A DNA stretch of 55,987 nucleotides from Alphaproteobacteria bacterium (GCA_030427385.1 JAUHWR010000002.1:1-55987), one strand, 5' to 3'; numbered from the stretch's first letter, positions 17,328 through 31,110 are shown. Numbers and translations: made by a program. The notes: a model not told the origin generated them from the sequence alone.

Positions 17328-18001
17328 CGAACTCTCTCCAATACTTCTGGGTTAATACGGTAATGCGTGACTTGAAAGCCAAGCGGATTAGAAAATCTGT
17401 CTTTCATTTGCATGGGTTTTTGCGAATATTGAAATTGGATAACAGCGTTGAAATGCCCTGTTTTTATGCGATCATTTTCTTTGACCTCGCGCATAAAACG
17501 CACTGACGCGGTTTTGTCATTAATGAATGAAACAGACTTGATTTTGATGTCGATCGAGGCTTTCGCGCCAAGCTTTCGTGATGGGTTATCAGGGTTCGTG
17601 CCTGACCAAAGCTCCTGAAATTCTTTCAAGGCTTCCCCATCGGACATGAGTTCCACGGCTTCATAGTTTTCTTTTAAAATGGCCGGATTATATTGCTCTC
17701 GCAAAGATACGTATTTCACAAGATTGGCCTGCGTTACCGCTTCATCTTGTGTGAGATTGCCGTCATAAAGTCCTTTGGTGACTTCGAGATAACCCGTTGT
17801 TTGATCTACTGTGACAACATAAGGCTCAAAGGTTTTAAGCGGTAAGATCAAAATCAGCGTCAAAAGAGAGAGCGCAGCGATGCCCATACAGAAAAAAGCC
17901 ATGATCCAAGCGCGATTGCGCGATAGCAGAGCATTGGCAATGACTTCCTGATCCCATGTTTCGCCTTTTTTATAATATTCCGGTGTCTTTGAATTGGTCA
18001 C
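17324..18001 (-). CDS. virB8: VirB8 inner-membrane scaffold
   Basis: 225-residue bitopic protein. A short cytoplasmic N-terminus, one membrane helix (FFCMGIAALSLLTLILILPL), and a periplasmic NTF2-like domain with the PYVVTVDQTTGYLEV start are visible. It organises the VirB channel. It lies 4 bases after virB6 and overlaps virB9. Confidence 0.92.
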   Translation of the reverse strand: MTNSKTPEYYKKGETWDQEVIANALLSRNRAWIMAFFCMGIAALSLLTLILILPLKTFEPYVVTVDQTTGYLEVTKGLYDGNLTQDEAVTQANLVKYVSLREQYNPAILKENYEAVELMSDGEALKEFQELWSGTNPDNPSRKLGAKASIDIKIKSVSFINDKTASVRFMREVKENDRIKTGHFNAVIQFQYSQKPMQMKDRFSNPLGFQVTHYRINPEVLERVR

Positions 18002-18004
18002 TTT

Positions 18005-19012
18005 CTAAAATCCTCTAATATTTTTGGCAGCTGTCCGTAAGCGCCCGCCCATAGCTTTTCCTGTTTGAACGGGATGACGGGCAAGGTTGTAGCCCATTAC
18101 GCCGGCCCGGAATGAGCCTTTGGGCGTTCCTTTGCCAAAACGTGATGCTAATCGTGATGTCCATGCTGCCGATCCCATTGTTGATAGGGATAGACCGCCC
18201 GTGACCGATGCCGCCATATTTATAACTTGCATGAGCAGAAGAACCGAGACGATTGAGACAAAGAAGAATGGGCCGATATATGAAAGGGTCTGTGCATCTC
18301 CACTTGAATTATTTTCAAGATTTTGAAGGGGCGGCTCTGCAATCGTTAAGAGCAAGGCGAGCAGGGCATAGACGAATATCGGTATGATGGCGTAATTGAG
18401 TAGTGTTCGCAGCCAGCCTTCAAAAAGATTGCGCGTATTGGCAAAAATCAAAAGCAATATAAAGAGCGGTCCGATTGAAAGCAGAATAGCGACAGCAATC
18501 TTAGCCAATATAATCAACATGGCGGCATAGCCTGTTAAAGCCAAAGCCCCAAACCAGATCACTGCGGCATGAAAATATTTCCCTAAATCCGACCAGCCAG
18601 CCCCTTCCAAAATATCACTAACAATATCCATGGCACGGTCATAAAACTGCGAAAGTATCGTGTTGGCCGATGTATCGTCAGTTGCGACCGCATTGGGCGT
18701 CGCGTTCGCTGCGCCTGTCATGATTTGGCCGGCCACATCGGACGGCAAATCAGTCGCCATATTATAAACAAGGAGGAAGAACGTATCCCACTCGGTTGCG
18801 ATTAAGAGGAGAACGATGATCTTTAATGTATTTACGATTAAGTCTGTAGCGGCAAAACGGCCGGAAATAATGACTTTATAGCCAAAAACGGCAATAAAGA
18901 TGATGAACATCAATCGCCAGAGAAGCTGAACAGTCGGCGTCAGGCTGCCAAACGCACCTTGGACGAATGCGAGAATGACACTATCAATATTGTTGATGAG
19001 AGCCTCGATCAT
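18005..19012 (-). CDS. virB6: VirB6 polytopic channel protein
   Basis: 335-residue TrbL/VirB6 protein with about six membrane helices, for example LLWRLMFIIFIAVFGYKVII and ILLSIGPLFILLLIF. It also has the characteristic central loop with GLSLSTMGSAAWTSRL-like C-terminal segments. It forms part of the inner-membrane path of the DNA. ATG 19012 was chosen because it forms an ATGA overlap with the preceding stop. Confidence 0.9.
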   Translation of the reverse strand: MIEALINNIDSVILAFVQGAFGSLTPTVQLLWRLMFIIFIAVFGYKVIISGRFAATDLIVNTLKIIVLLLIATEWDTFFLLVYNMATDLPSDVAGQIMTGAANATPNAVATDDTSANTILSQFYDRAMDIVSDILEGAGWSDLGKYFHAAVIWFGALALTGYAAMLIILAKIAVAILLSIGPLFILLLIFANTRNLFEGWLRTLLNYAIIPIFVYALLALLLTIAEPPLQNLENNSSGDAQTLSYIGPFFFVSIVSVLLLMQVINMAASVTGGLSLSTMGSAAWTSRLASRFGKGTPKGSFRAGVMGYNLARHPVQTGKAMGGRLRTAAKNIRGF

Positions 19013-19401
19013 TCTTGTTTCTTGCTCCAATCACCCCAGAGATTTTTGCTGTCTTCACGCGCTTTTTTGCGCGCTGCGTCTTGAAGGCGCTCAATAATCA
19101 GATCAATTTCACTCCAACGCTTGATAGCTTTGACGTTTTGGGAAGAAATATCACCTAATCCTGCTTCTTTAAGGGAAATTGCAATGAGGGAAGCTCGATC
19201 TTCACATTCTTTATATTTTTGGCCGTCTGCGCTTACAGAGTCAGGATTCGCCCACATCTTGCCGCAAAAGCTTTTATAGTTTTGACTTTCGAAGACTTTT
19301 TGAGCAAGCGTGTTCGTCTCAACATCCTGCAAGGGATTGTCACCTTGAATGCAAGCACTCAATGATAAAGTTGCTACAGCCAGTAGAATGGTTTTCCTCA
19401 T
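19009..19401 (-). CDS. Lipoprotein in the transfer operon
   Basis: 130-residue protein with a lipoprotein signal and lipobox LSAC (Cys17). The mature part is helical and charged with three further Cys residues (ENYKSFCGKMW-like segment, YKECEDRAS). It overlaps both neighbours by 4 bases, so its product is made with VirB5 and VirB6. No family is recognised. Its length is unlike VirB7. It may be an accessory or an entry-exclusion lipoprotein. Confidence 0.65.
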   Translation of the reverse strand: MRKTILLAVATLSLSACIQGDNPLQDVETNTLAQKVFESQNYKSFCGKMWANPDSVSADGQKYKECEDRASLIAISLKEAGLGDISSQNVKAIKRWSEIDLIIERLQDAARKKAREDSKNLWGDWSKKQE

Positions 19402-19583
19402 GAGTGATCCTTCGTTTTGGCCTTGGTTATCTCTGCCAAATTTATGGGCAACGGATCACAAGGATTGCCGGACAAGCTGGCTGTCTTTTTATTGCCACAT
19501 GGGGCTTTCTTTTCGCTGTAATGCGAGCAGCCCGAAACGCTAAATGCGATCAGTACAAATGAGAGGGCGAGTAGTTTTTTCAT
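19398..19583 (-). CDS. Small VirB7-like lipoprotein
   Basis: 61-residue lipoprotein with lipobox SVSGC (Cys19). The mature 43 residues have two further Cys residues (APCGNKKTASLSGNPCDPLP). Size, signal and position between virB5 and virB6 fit VirB7, which anchors VirB9 through a disulfide in the outer membrane. Sequence similarity to VirB7 is too weak to settle it. It overlaps the next lipoprotein gene by 4 bases. Confidence 0.6.
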   Translation of the reverse strand: MKKLLALSFVLIAFSVSGCSHYSEKKAPCGNKKTASLSGNPCDPLPINLAEITKAKTKDHS

Positions 19584-19594
19584 GTGTTTTCTCC

Positions 19595-20341
19595 TTAATC
19601 TGGGAATTCAATGGCCTGCCTTGCGAGGTCAGGGTCATATTGGTTAAATGTTGCCGCGCGGCGGTTTTCCATGAGCTGCGTGTTATCAATGGATGAGTTT
19701 TGCTGAATTTGAATGGCATTCAGGCGCATAATCTCATTCATCAAAATACCGTTTTCAGCCGCAATTCTGGCATTGAGATCAACAGATGCCTTTAAATCAT
19801 CGCTATTGTTCAGCTCGCTCAGTAAAGATTCATAAGTCTGCATCCGCACAGGGATATTATTGTAAGCCTGCTCACTAGCTGCGATTGCGGCATAGGTTGT
19901 GCCAGTTCTGCGATCAATGGCTTTGGCAACTTGGCCGCTTGGATCGGAAGCCATGATTGTGGCGCCTGATAAGGGATCAAATTCATTATAAAGATTGCTA
20001 TAGATATTTTGTGTCCCAAGAGCGCCATTTGGGATAGGCGCGCCGTTAATCATATTAAGCGTGTCTTGCCAGGTATTGGGAAGATATTGACGAAGTTGCT
20101 GTTCAAATACCCCGTTTGCTACATCACCCATATTGCGCGTTCCGGTAATTGCATCGGCTTGTCTCACCGCTTCTTCGAGCTGGTCAATCTGATTGGCATA
20201 GTCATCGGCCATAGCATCAAGCTGAGCGATGAGCTGCGCATATCCAGAGGCATCATACACAGGGATGCCTTGAGCCTTTGAGGGGTTGGAAGCGAAAAGC
20301 ACCAAGGTCGTAGCAATGACTGCAATAAGGAATTTATTCAC
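19595..20341 (-). CDS. virB5: VirB5/TrbJ-like pilus minor subunit
   Basis: 248-residue secreted protein with a signal peptide ending SNPSKAQ. The mature part is mainly helical (YAQLIAQLDAMADDYANQID, then QLEEAVRQADAITGTRNMGD) as in VirB5 and TrbJ, the proteins at the pilus tip. The start is GTG 20341, which has GGAG eight bases upstream and overlaps the virB4 stop (GTGA). Confidence 0.82.
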   Translation of the reverse strand: MNKFLIAVIATTLVLFASNPSKAQGIPVYDASGYAQLIAQLDAMADDYANQIDQLEEAVRQADAITGTRNMGDVANGVFEQQLRQYLPNTWQDTLNMINGAPIPNGALGTQNIYSNLYNEFDPLSGATIMASDPSGQVAKAIDRRTGTTYAAIAASEQAYNNIPVRMQTYESLLSELNNSDDLKASVDLNARIAAENGILMNEIMRLNAIQIQQNSSIDNTQLMENRRAATFNQYDPDLARQAIEFPD

Positions 20342-22746
20342 GTTTGGGTTCTCCTTTGAATAAAAAGCCCAAGCCAGTCTTCTGGGTTAGGGCTGGTTTC
20401 AGAGATAATTTGATCCATGAGATTGACGCTTTCCGTGCGCCCTGACAAAACGGCGATGAAATCATCCATGCCGCTCAGATCAAGGCGGGCGATTACGGAG
20501 TCGCTGCCATGTTTAATAAGAAAGCAACGTGATTCAGGTGATATTTCACGAATGAGCTTGAGTTCGTGATGGGTCAGACCAAAGCCTTTGCAGTAATCTT
20601 CTTCGGATGCCTTATTATTGGGCAAGAACACTTGCGTTGGTGATTGTTCGATGATGGTATCACCCACATCCGAATTAAGGGCATCGCGAACCGATTGCGT
20701 AGCAAAGCCCAGAATCCCGTTTTGCTTACGGATTGTTTTCATCCAGTCTTTGATACGGTAAGTGAAAACCGGATCATCGAGCATTTTCCAGCCCTCATCG
20801 AGCATGATGATGGTCTTTTGACCGTCCATGAGCGCCGAAATCCGATGAAAAATATACATGAGCCAAGGTGCGCGTGAGGTGGCATCATCCAAGATTGAGG
20901 TCAGATCAAAGCCAAGCGTGGAATTGCCAAGCGAAAGGGTGTCTTCTTCATTATCAAAGAGCCATGCTTTTTCGCCTTGGCTGTGCCATTTGGCTATTCT
21001 GGCTGATAGGGAATACGCGTCCCCTGAATCATATCCTGCCAAAAGCTCTGAAAAATAGCGAAGCCGCCTGTGATGGGGCGGTGTTTCAAAATTGGCTTTG
21101 ATAGCATCGCTGAGAATATCGCTTTCCTGCGGTGATAATTTAGCCCCGCCATCTGATGTGATAATCAAATCGAGCCAGTCTTTTAGAAAGGCTCTGTTTG
21201 CAGGAGTATCTCCTATTTGCAGAGGATTCAGGCCGGTTGGTTCACCAGAGATGACATTGGTATAATCCCCGCCGATTGCTCGAATGAAAATTTCAGCACC
21301 GCGATCCTTATCAAAATAGACTGATCTTGGCTTTACGCGCTGTGCTTGCGCCATGAGGAAGGTGAGAAGAACTGTTTTACCAGTTCCGGTCGGGCCGATC
21401 ACAGTAAAATTGCCAACATCGCGCTCATGGAAATTAAACCAATAAGGCGTTCCAGAGGTCGTCTCTAACCGCGTGATGGCCTTACCCCAATGATTGCCTT
21501 TTTTGCTACCTGCCGGAAATGTATGAAGACTGGCAAAGCTGGCAAAATTCTTGTTTGAAATCAGAGAGCGCCTTGCGATATAGCTGAAATTCCCCGGCAG
21601 ATTAGCCCAAAATGCAGGCTCTAAATTTACATCTTCTCGCGCAGAAATCAGGCCGATATTGGTAAAAACGCTCAAAATATCGCTGATTCCAAAATCGAGA
21701 CTGTCTTTATTGGGTGCATGAACGGTGAGAGAAATATGATGCTCGCCAAAGGTCGAGAGGCCGGAAGCCAGATCATTACGCGCATCTTGAATATCTAGAA
21801 TAAGGCTTTCCGCACCGGATTCCGTTGCAATCATTTTGCGTTCAGCTTCATTCATGGCGGAGAGTGAGGTTTGCCGATCGACAAAGCCGAAACTCTGACA
21901 AAGAATAAATTCATGGGGCAGGGCAAGCAGATTATCAAGCATCCCCGCGCCTGTGGTGGAGGCATATTCTTTTACGGATAAGACAGCGCCGAGCTTAATG
22001 TCGTTTGGTGCAGCGCCTCTTAATTCAAATGTCTCGCGTCCAAAAGAAATGCGCTTTTCGGGTAAATAGCTGGCGATTGATTGTTCCGGCAGTCTCACCT
22101 TTTTATTCTCATAATTAATCAGATATGAAAGGAAGGATAGATTTTCCGAATAAAAGCCGTGATCGTCTTTTTGCACGCTGAGCAGCTTGGGCTTATAGGG
22201 TTTGAGAGTGGAAAGGATGTTATTGACCGCTTCATTAAGAGCGCGGAGATTTTCAGCCTCATTTTGTTTTTGATGGTCTTTATCAACTTTGGAGAACAAT
22301 GTCCGGCTAAGTTCAGACATCAGGCCAATTTTACTTTTAGCAGGTCTTCGAATGATGGTTATATATTGCTCATTCACAAACATCTTCTTCGTGCTGAGCT
22401 TCTTTTGATAGGTGCGGTCAAGATCGCCGCAGAATTGATTGTCGAAATGGGAATCTAGCTGGTCAAAGACCTGCCTTCGAATAGTGTGCTGATAAATGGC
22501 AAAACGGGAATTGCTTATCCCTCTTAATAACGTGGCACGGATATTTTTACTGCTATCTAAATCAACCTGATCGGACGTTTCAAAAGGGAGACCTTCAACT
22601 TTGATGATTTTTAGAAGATAGCCTGCTTTGGTTTTGAGCGTAGTATCGTTTAAGTGACGAGAGTAGGGAATGAAGGACTCGACAGAGATCTCACGTTTTG
22701 CAACATGACCGTATCTCATATCTTCTTTTCTCGCCGCTTTTAGCAT
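20338..22746 (-). CDS. virB4: VirB4 secretion ATPase
   Basis: 802-residue ATPase that energises pilus assembly and substrate passage. The N-terminal CagE/TrbE/VirB4 domain (ETSDQVDLDSSKNIRATLLR) is followed by Walker A GPTGTGKTVLL near residue 450, Walker B TIIMLDEGWKML, and the late motifs FATQSVRDAL and QSPTQVFLPN. It is full length. It is separated from virB3 by 15 bases. Confidence 0.95.
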   Translation of the reverse strand: MLKAARKEDMRYGHVAKREISVESFIPYSRHLNDTTLKTKAGYLLKIIKVEGLPFETSDQVDLDSSKNIRATLLRGISNSRFAIYQHTIRRQVFDQLDSHFDNQFCGDLDRTYQKKLSTKKMFVNEQYITIIRRPAKSKIGLMSELSRTLFSKVDKDHQKQNEAENLRALNEAVNNILSTLKPYKPKLLSVQKDDHGFYSENLSFLSYLINYENKKVRLPEQSIASYLPEKRISFGRETFELRGAAPNDIKLGAVLSVKEYASTTGAGMLDNLLALPHEFILCQSFGFVDRQTSLSAMNEAERKMIATESGAESLILDIQDARNDLASGLSTFGEHHISLTVHAPNKDSLDFGISDILSVFTNIGLISAREDVNLEPAFWANLPGNFSYIARRSLISNKNFASFASLHTFPAGSKKGNHWGKAITRLETTSGTPYWFNFHERDVGNFTVIGPTGTGKTVLLTFLMAQAQRVKPRSVYFDKDRGAEIFIRAIGGDYTNVISGEPTGLNPLQIGDTPANRAFLKDWLDLIITSDGGAKLSPQESDILSDAIKANFETPPHHRRLRYFSELLAGYDSGDAYSLSARIAKWHSQGEKAWLFDNEEDTLSLGNSTLGFDLTSILDDATSRAPWLMYIFHRISALMDGQKTIIMLDEGWKMLDDPVFTYRIKDWMKTIRKQNGILGFATQSVRDALNSDVGDTIIEQSPTQVFLPNNKASEEDYCKGFGLTHHELKLIREISPESRCFLIKHGSDSVIARLDLSGMDDFIAVLSGRTESVNLMDQIISETSPNPEDWLGLFIQRRTQT

Positions 22747-22761
22747 TGAGGATTAATCCTT

Positions 22762-23070
22762 TCATGGTTTATAGCTGTTTGATTTCCAAAACGCTCTGTT
22801 TTGTATCGGGCCACACCTCGTTAATTTTGTAATGTATATGCTCATCCAGTGAGGCTCTTTTTCCGTCAAAACATACGCTGCGATATGGAGCGGAATGCAG
22901 ATGCTTAAGAAAAAGAGGGCTTTGCCTGAGAGCGAAGCAAAGGCAATCATTCCAATCCCAAAGAGGATAAAATTGATCCCGAAAAACTCCATGGGCACGC
23001 CTAATACAAGTGGCGGTCTTGTCATACCGACAAATAGGGGATCTAAATCTTGATTGTCTTTAAACTCCAT
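22762..23070 (-). CDS. virB3: VirB3 inner-membrane protein
   Basis: 102-residue VirB3 protein with the typical DPLFVGMTRPPLVLGVPMEF start and one long or two short membrane segments. It assists pilus assembly with VirB4. ATG 23070 is preferred because AAGGGG lies nine bases upstream; the in-frame TTG at 23079 would abut that same sequence. Confidence 0.9.
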   Translation of the reverse strand: MEFKDNQDLDPLFVGMTRPPLVLGVPMEFFGINFILFGIGMIAFASLSGKALFFLSICIPLHIAAYVLTEKEPHWMSIYITKLTRCGPIQNRAFWKSNSYKP

Positions 23071-23083
23071 AAGCGCCAACCCC

Positions 23084-23374
23084 TTAAAGTGAGCCGGCTA
23101 TGCTGTCCACAATCGCAGGGGCGCCAAATACGAGAATAATACCGCCGATAACAGAAGCTGCTATCCCCCAAGCTAAACGTCCTGTCATCCAAAGAATACC
23201 TAGTCCTACAACCGCTATAATTGCAATGATCCGTGCCCAGGTATTGGTCAACAGATTCATCAAAGCGTTTAGAAAATTTGTTCCTGAATCAAATAGGGCT
23301 TGTGCGTGAGCTGCTTCGGGATATGAGACCAGTATCAATGATATTAATAAAAATAAAACATACCGGTTCTTCAT
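23084..23374 (-). CDS. virB2: VirB2 major pilin
   Basis: 96-residue pilin precursor with a signal peptide ending AAHAQA and two membrane helices (IIAIIAVVGLGILWMTGRL and AASVIGGIILVFGAPAIV) separated by a short basic turn. It is the first gene of the transfer operon. The promoter must lie in the 268-base divergent region to its right. No virB1 transglycosylase is found beside it. Confidence 0.88.
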   Translation of the reverse strand: MKNRYVLFLLISLILVSYPEAAHAQALFDSGTNFLNALMNLLTNTWARIIAIIAVVGLGILWMTGRLAWGIAASVIGGIILVFGAPAIVDSIAGSL

Positions 23375-23543
23375 AGCGCATCCTTACTCATAATTGAATT
23401 TTTACAAATTCATAAAAAGGGACTGTGCAGCAATTTCAACGACTTTCACCTCAAAGTTAATTAATCCAGTAAAATTATACGCATCAGGTTGAATCCCGTT
23501 TAGTCAAATAAAAATCCCGATAATGATCTTAACAAAAGCGCGC

Positions 23544-23579
23544 GCATGTCTTGGTAAAGCTAAAGATTGGGAGACATGC
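23544..23579. promoter_or_regulatory. Inverted repeat in the transfer control region
   Basis: GCATGTCT (23544-23551) and AGACATGC (23572-23579) form a perfect 8-bp inverted repeat with a 20-base spacer. It lies between divergent virB2 and the XRE regulator gene. It is a candidate operator for that regulator, controlling transfer. Confidence 0.45.
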
Positions 23580-23642
23580 CAAATCAATGATGGGGTTTGA
23601 TACTTTGGCTGTGCTTGCAAACCACACGAATGGACTTAAAAA

Positions 23643-24038
23643 ATGGAGCAAGCAAAACCAAAAAACACAGATTTCAATGCGAAATTAGGCAAGAAGCTGA
23701 GTTTTCTTCGTCAGAACCGGAGCCTATCCCAAGGAGAATTGGGAGATTTATTAGGTGTTCGGGCACAGCAAATACATAAATACGAAACAGGCGAAAACCG
23801 ATTAACGGTTGAGAGACTTAAAGACTGTGCGGATGTTTTGGGTGTTTCTATGAATTACTTCTTCATCGATAAAAATGGCCCTTTTAATACTGATGACAAT
23901 GAACTTCTTCAGCTTGTAAGCGAATTTTACAGTGTTCCAAGTGATGTCAGGGTTGAATTTTTAGCCTTGGTGCGAAAACTCCGGCAGTTTTCTCAGCAAT
24001 ATCAAAATTCCTACAATGAAGTGGAGGAGGCAGATTAA
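23643..24038 (+). CDS. XRE-family transcriptional regulator
   Basis: 131-residue regulator. An HTH_3 domain occupies about residues 12-68 (LGKKLSFLRQNRSLSQGELG, then GVRAQQIHKYETGENRLTVE), and a short helical C-terminal part may dimerise. It is divergent from the virB operon, so it is the likely transfer repressor. No ribosome-binding site is evident before the ATG. It is joined to the next gene by TAATG. Confidence 0.85.
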   Translation: MEQAKPKNTDFNAKLGKKLSFLRQNRSLSQGELGDLLGVRAQQIHKYETGENRLTVERLKDCADVLGVSMNYFFIDKNGPFNTDDNELLQLVSEFYSVPSDVRVEFLALVRKLRQFSQQYQNSYNEVEEAD

Positions 24039-24454
24039 TGAAGTTTCTCAAACTAACAATTTTGGCTCTTTTGGCTGTATTCGTTTTAAACCCTTCCCCC
24101 GTATATTCTGCTAGCCAAGACGCTTGTGCAATTTGGATATGTTTGCCAGGAGGGTTTCCATCTGGATGCAGCGGAGCTTATAGCGAATTTAAAAAGCGTA
24201 TTAAAAAGGGCAGAGATCCGCTTCCTAGACTATCATCATGTACGACCGGACCGAATGGCGAGAAGATTGATGGTCATTATCAGCTTGGATATGAGAGGTT
24301 TGAACCTTGTGACGAAGGTTACGTTCTACGTGAACGCTCGCAAGGTTACAGAGCTATTGAGGGAGCTTGTTATAGGCAATTCTGTGCGCCCTTACAATTT
24401 CAGGATAATTCAAGCTGTCAAAACTATACGGCTATTTTACGTCCAAAGCCTTAA
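24038..24454 (+). CDS. TrbM/KikA-like secreted cysteine-rich protein
   Basis: 138-residue secreted protein. A signal peptide ends SPVYSAS. The mature part begins with DACAIWICLPGGFPSGCSGA and holds eight Cys in spaced pairs, resembling TrbM/KikA/MpfK conjugation proteins. Those periplasmic proteins help mating-channel function. The fit is by pattern, not by long identity. It is translationally coupled to the XRE regulator. Confidence 0.6.
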   Translation: MKFLKLTILALLAVFVLNPSPVYSASQDACAIWICLPGGFPSGCSGAYSEFKKRIKKGRDPLPRLSSCTTGPNGEKIDGHYQLGYERFEPCDEGYVLRERSQGYRAIEGACYRQFCAPLQFQDNSSCQNYTAILRPKP

Positions 24455-24588
24455 TACGTGAAAATGTGGGTCAATGGTGATTATTTAGGCCAATATTTTT
24501 ATCAGTAGGAGTATCTTGCCAGTTATACTGTTACGGTTGATTTTCTAATATATTGATCTTTAATCTAAGTATTGTTAGTTTGAGAATA

Positions 24589-24915
24589 ATGAAAAAGTTT
24601 TTGATGATATTATATGTTTTTGCATTTCTGGCCACGTCGATGGCCGGGCTGGCACATGCGGAAACGCTCTGTGATCCGTCATCAGAAATTTGTGCTTCTC
24701 AGCATTTAGACAATAATACAGACAATAGTAAGCCTAAAGACGGATGTGACTTAGCTTGTAGTGGCTGTCATGCGCATTGTCACAATCACATTTCTTTTCA
24801 AGCGCTTAGCACCTTATCTTCATTGTTTGGTGAAAAACAAAAGAACACTCTTGGTCAGGAAGTAATTTATATTTCTGATCTGGTTTACGGTCTTAAACGC
24901 CCTCCAAAAGCTTAA
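24589..24915 (+). CDS. Small CzcI-like periplasmic metal-binding protein
   Basis: 108-residue protein with a signal peptide ending GLAHAET. The mature part has the metal-ligand cluster CDLACSGCHAHCHNH. It stands 86 bases before czcC, the usual place of the small periplasmic protein CzcI in czcICBA operons. It could buffer or sense zinc, cobalt or cadmium in the periplasm. ATG 24589 was chosen because the signal peptide begins there. The family link is inferred from position and composition. Confidence 0.6.
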   Translation: MKKFLMILYVFAFLATSMAGLAHAETLCDPSSEICASQHLDNNTDNSKPKDGCDLACSGCHAHCHNHISFQALSTLSSLFGEKQKNTLGQEVIYISDLVYGLKRPPKA

Positions 24916-25001
24916 AATCACAGGTGTAGTCCGCCTGCATTTTCCATGCGCTTATAGCTGAGCGCACAGCTTCATATTATCCAAAATCAAAGGAAACAAA
25001 G

Positions 25002-26279
25002 ATGTTTAAAGAAAAATACGCGCTTTTTGCGCTTATCATCATGGCGCTATCCATATCCCACCAAGTTCAGGCGCAAAGCATTCTGACGCTGGAACAGGCT
25101 TATGCCAATGTCTTGGCGCAGAACCCACAAGTGCAAAGCTATAAAGCCCGCGTTATGGCTGCGGAAGGTCATAGATTGCAAGAGTCGCTTATGCCAAACC
25201 CGGAGGCTGTATTTGAAGCCGAGAATTTCGGAGGAGACAGTCCGCGCAATGGTCTGGATGGAGCAGAATATACGCTGGGCGTTGAACAAAAAATTGAAAT
25301 CGCGGGCAAGCGTTCCAAGCGCGAGCAGGTTGCCTCACTTGAAAAGCAGCAAGCCAGTCAAGAGGCACTTGCTGGTATTCAGGCCACGTTCGCGCAAACC
25401 AAGGCCGCTTACATGCGTGTGGCGATTGCACAGGAACGATTGAGCCTTGTCGAGAAACGCGTGGTTTTGGCGGATAAAACGCACACGACTGTTAAAAACC
25501 GTATCAGCGCAGCAAAATCTGCGGACATCCAGCACACCAAAGCCGATATTGAAGTGTCAGCGGCGGAAGTGGAGCAGCGCAAAGCTATTAAGGAACTGGA
25601 TATAGCCAAAACTGAATTGGCAAATTTGATGGGTGTGTCCACGTTGGATGCTGTTATTTCATATGATTTGAGCACTTTGCCTGATGTACCGGAACGTGAG
25701 GTTCTGATGCAGGCATTGGAGCAGACGCCGATGAGTACATTAAGCAAGCTTTCAGTGTTGCGGGAAAACTCTGCCCTTGTTCTGGCGCGGGCTAATGGCG
25801 TGGCAGACCCGAGCTTCGGTCTTGGTGTTCGCCGTTATAACGAGGATGATGGTACAGCGTTTTTAGCCAGTGTCTCCATTCCAATCACTATTTTTGATCG
25901 TAACCAAGGTAATATTGCCCAGGCCAAAGCCAATGTTTTAGCGGCTAAATCTGATCATAGGACGCAAACTCTTAATTTGACACGGCAAGCTGAGGAACTT
26001 TTACAAACCCTGATAAGTGCCAAGGAAGAAGTGCTGGCCTATCAAGATGGTATTTTACCTTCTGCGCAGCGCGCTTATACACAGGCCGAGGAAGGCTTTG
26101 AGCGGGGTGCGTTTTCATTTCTCGATCTCCTGGATGCACAGCGTACGTTGTTTGATGTACAGGAGAGCCACCTTGAGGCTTTGGCTTCATTTCATGAAAC
26201 AAAATCAAAAATCGACATGCTGACCGGGGAATACGCACCTATTGCGGCCTCGGTTATTAACACCAGTGAAGAGGAATAA
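25002..26279 (+). CDS. czcC: CzcC outer-membrane efflux protein
   Basis: 425-residue TolC-family outer-membrane factor of a tripartite heavy-metal pump. A signal peptide ends HQVQAQS. Two OEP repeats follow (LTLEQAYANVLAQNPQVQSY and the ALEQTPMSTLSKL repeat), with long coiled-coil helices. AAAGGA stands before the ATG. CzcC, CzcB and CzcA are arranged in the standard order with gaps of 5 and 20 bases, clearly one operon. Confidence 0.9.
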   Translation: MFKEKYALFALIIMALSISHQVQAQSILTLEQAYANVLAQNPQVQSYKARVMAAEGHRLQESLMPNPEAVFEAENFGGDSPRNGLDGAEYTLGVEQKIEIAGKRSKREQVASLEKQQASQEALAGIQATFAQTKAAYMRVAIAQERLSLVEKRVVLADKTHTTVKNRISAAKSADIQHTKADIEVSAAEVEQRKAIKELDIAKTELANLMGVSTLDAVISYDLSTLPDVPEREVLMQALEQTPMSTLSKLSVLRENSALVLARANGVADPSFGLGVRRYNEDDGTAFLASVSIPITIFDRNQGNIAQAKANVLAAKSDHRTQTLNLTRQAEELLQTLISAKEEVLAYQDGILPSAQRAYTQAEEGFERGAFSFLDLLDAQRTLFDVQESHLEALASFHETKSKIDMLTGEYAPIAASVINTSEEE

Positions 26280-26284
26280 AAAAG

Positions 26285-30598
<4,314 letters not shown>

Positions 30599-30602
<4 letters not shown>

Positions 30603-31108
30603 AAAAGTTTTTAATCAAATTCCAAATTCAATTTTTGGCGATTGTTTTGGCTTCTATGGTGATTGTAATTGACCGAGTCACGGAACAGGTTGTTCTGTCT
30701 TATATTCGAGATAACAGTGAGATTATCAGGATTGCGCCTTTTTTCAATCTGGTCTGGATAGGCAATGAAGGCATCAGTTTCGGGATATTGCAGGGTCTTC
30801 CGTACGGCCAATATCTGATTTCAGTTTTTGCTTTAATGATTACTGGATTTTTCTTTATGTGGTTATTACGATCACGCTCGCTTTGGATGGGATGTGCTTT
30901 AGGATTGATTATAGGCGGAGCAGTGGGGAACACCATTGAAAGACTGATGTTTGGTCATGTGATTGATGTTTTGGATTTTCATGTCGCTGGATATCACTGG
31001 CCTGCCTTTAATTTAACAGACAGCGCGATTTTTATAGGAGTTGTTCTAATAGTTTTTTACGAGTTATTCAGAAAACCAAATAAACACGCTGGACAAGAGG
31101 GCTATTAG
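30599..31108 (+). CDS. lspA: Lipoprotein signal peptidase II
   Basis: 169-residue, four-helix aspartic protease that removes lipoprotein signal peptides. The catalytic pair is seen as Asp123 (GHVIDVLDF) and Asp141 (WPAFNLTDSAI). The normally conserved Asp in the preceding GNxxDR motif is Glu (GNTIERL), a mild change. Similar lspA copies accompany plasmid metal-resistance genes (for example PbrC in lead resistance). It overlaps the small ORF before it and lies 2 bases before the next gene. Confidence 0.9.
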
Positions 31109-31110
31109 TT

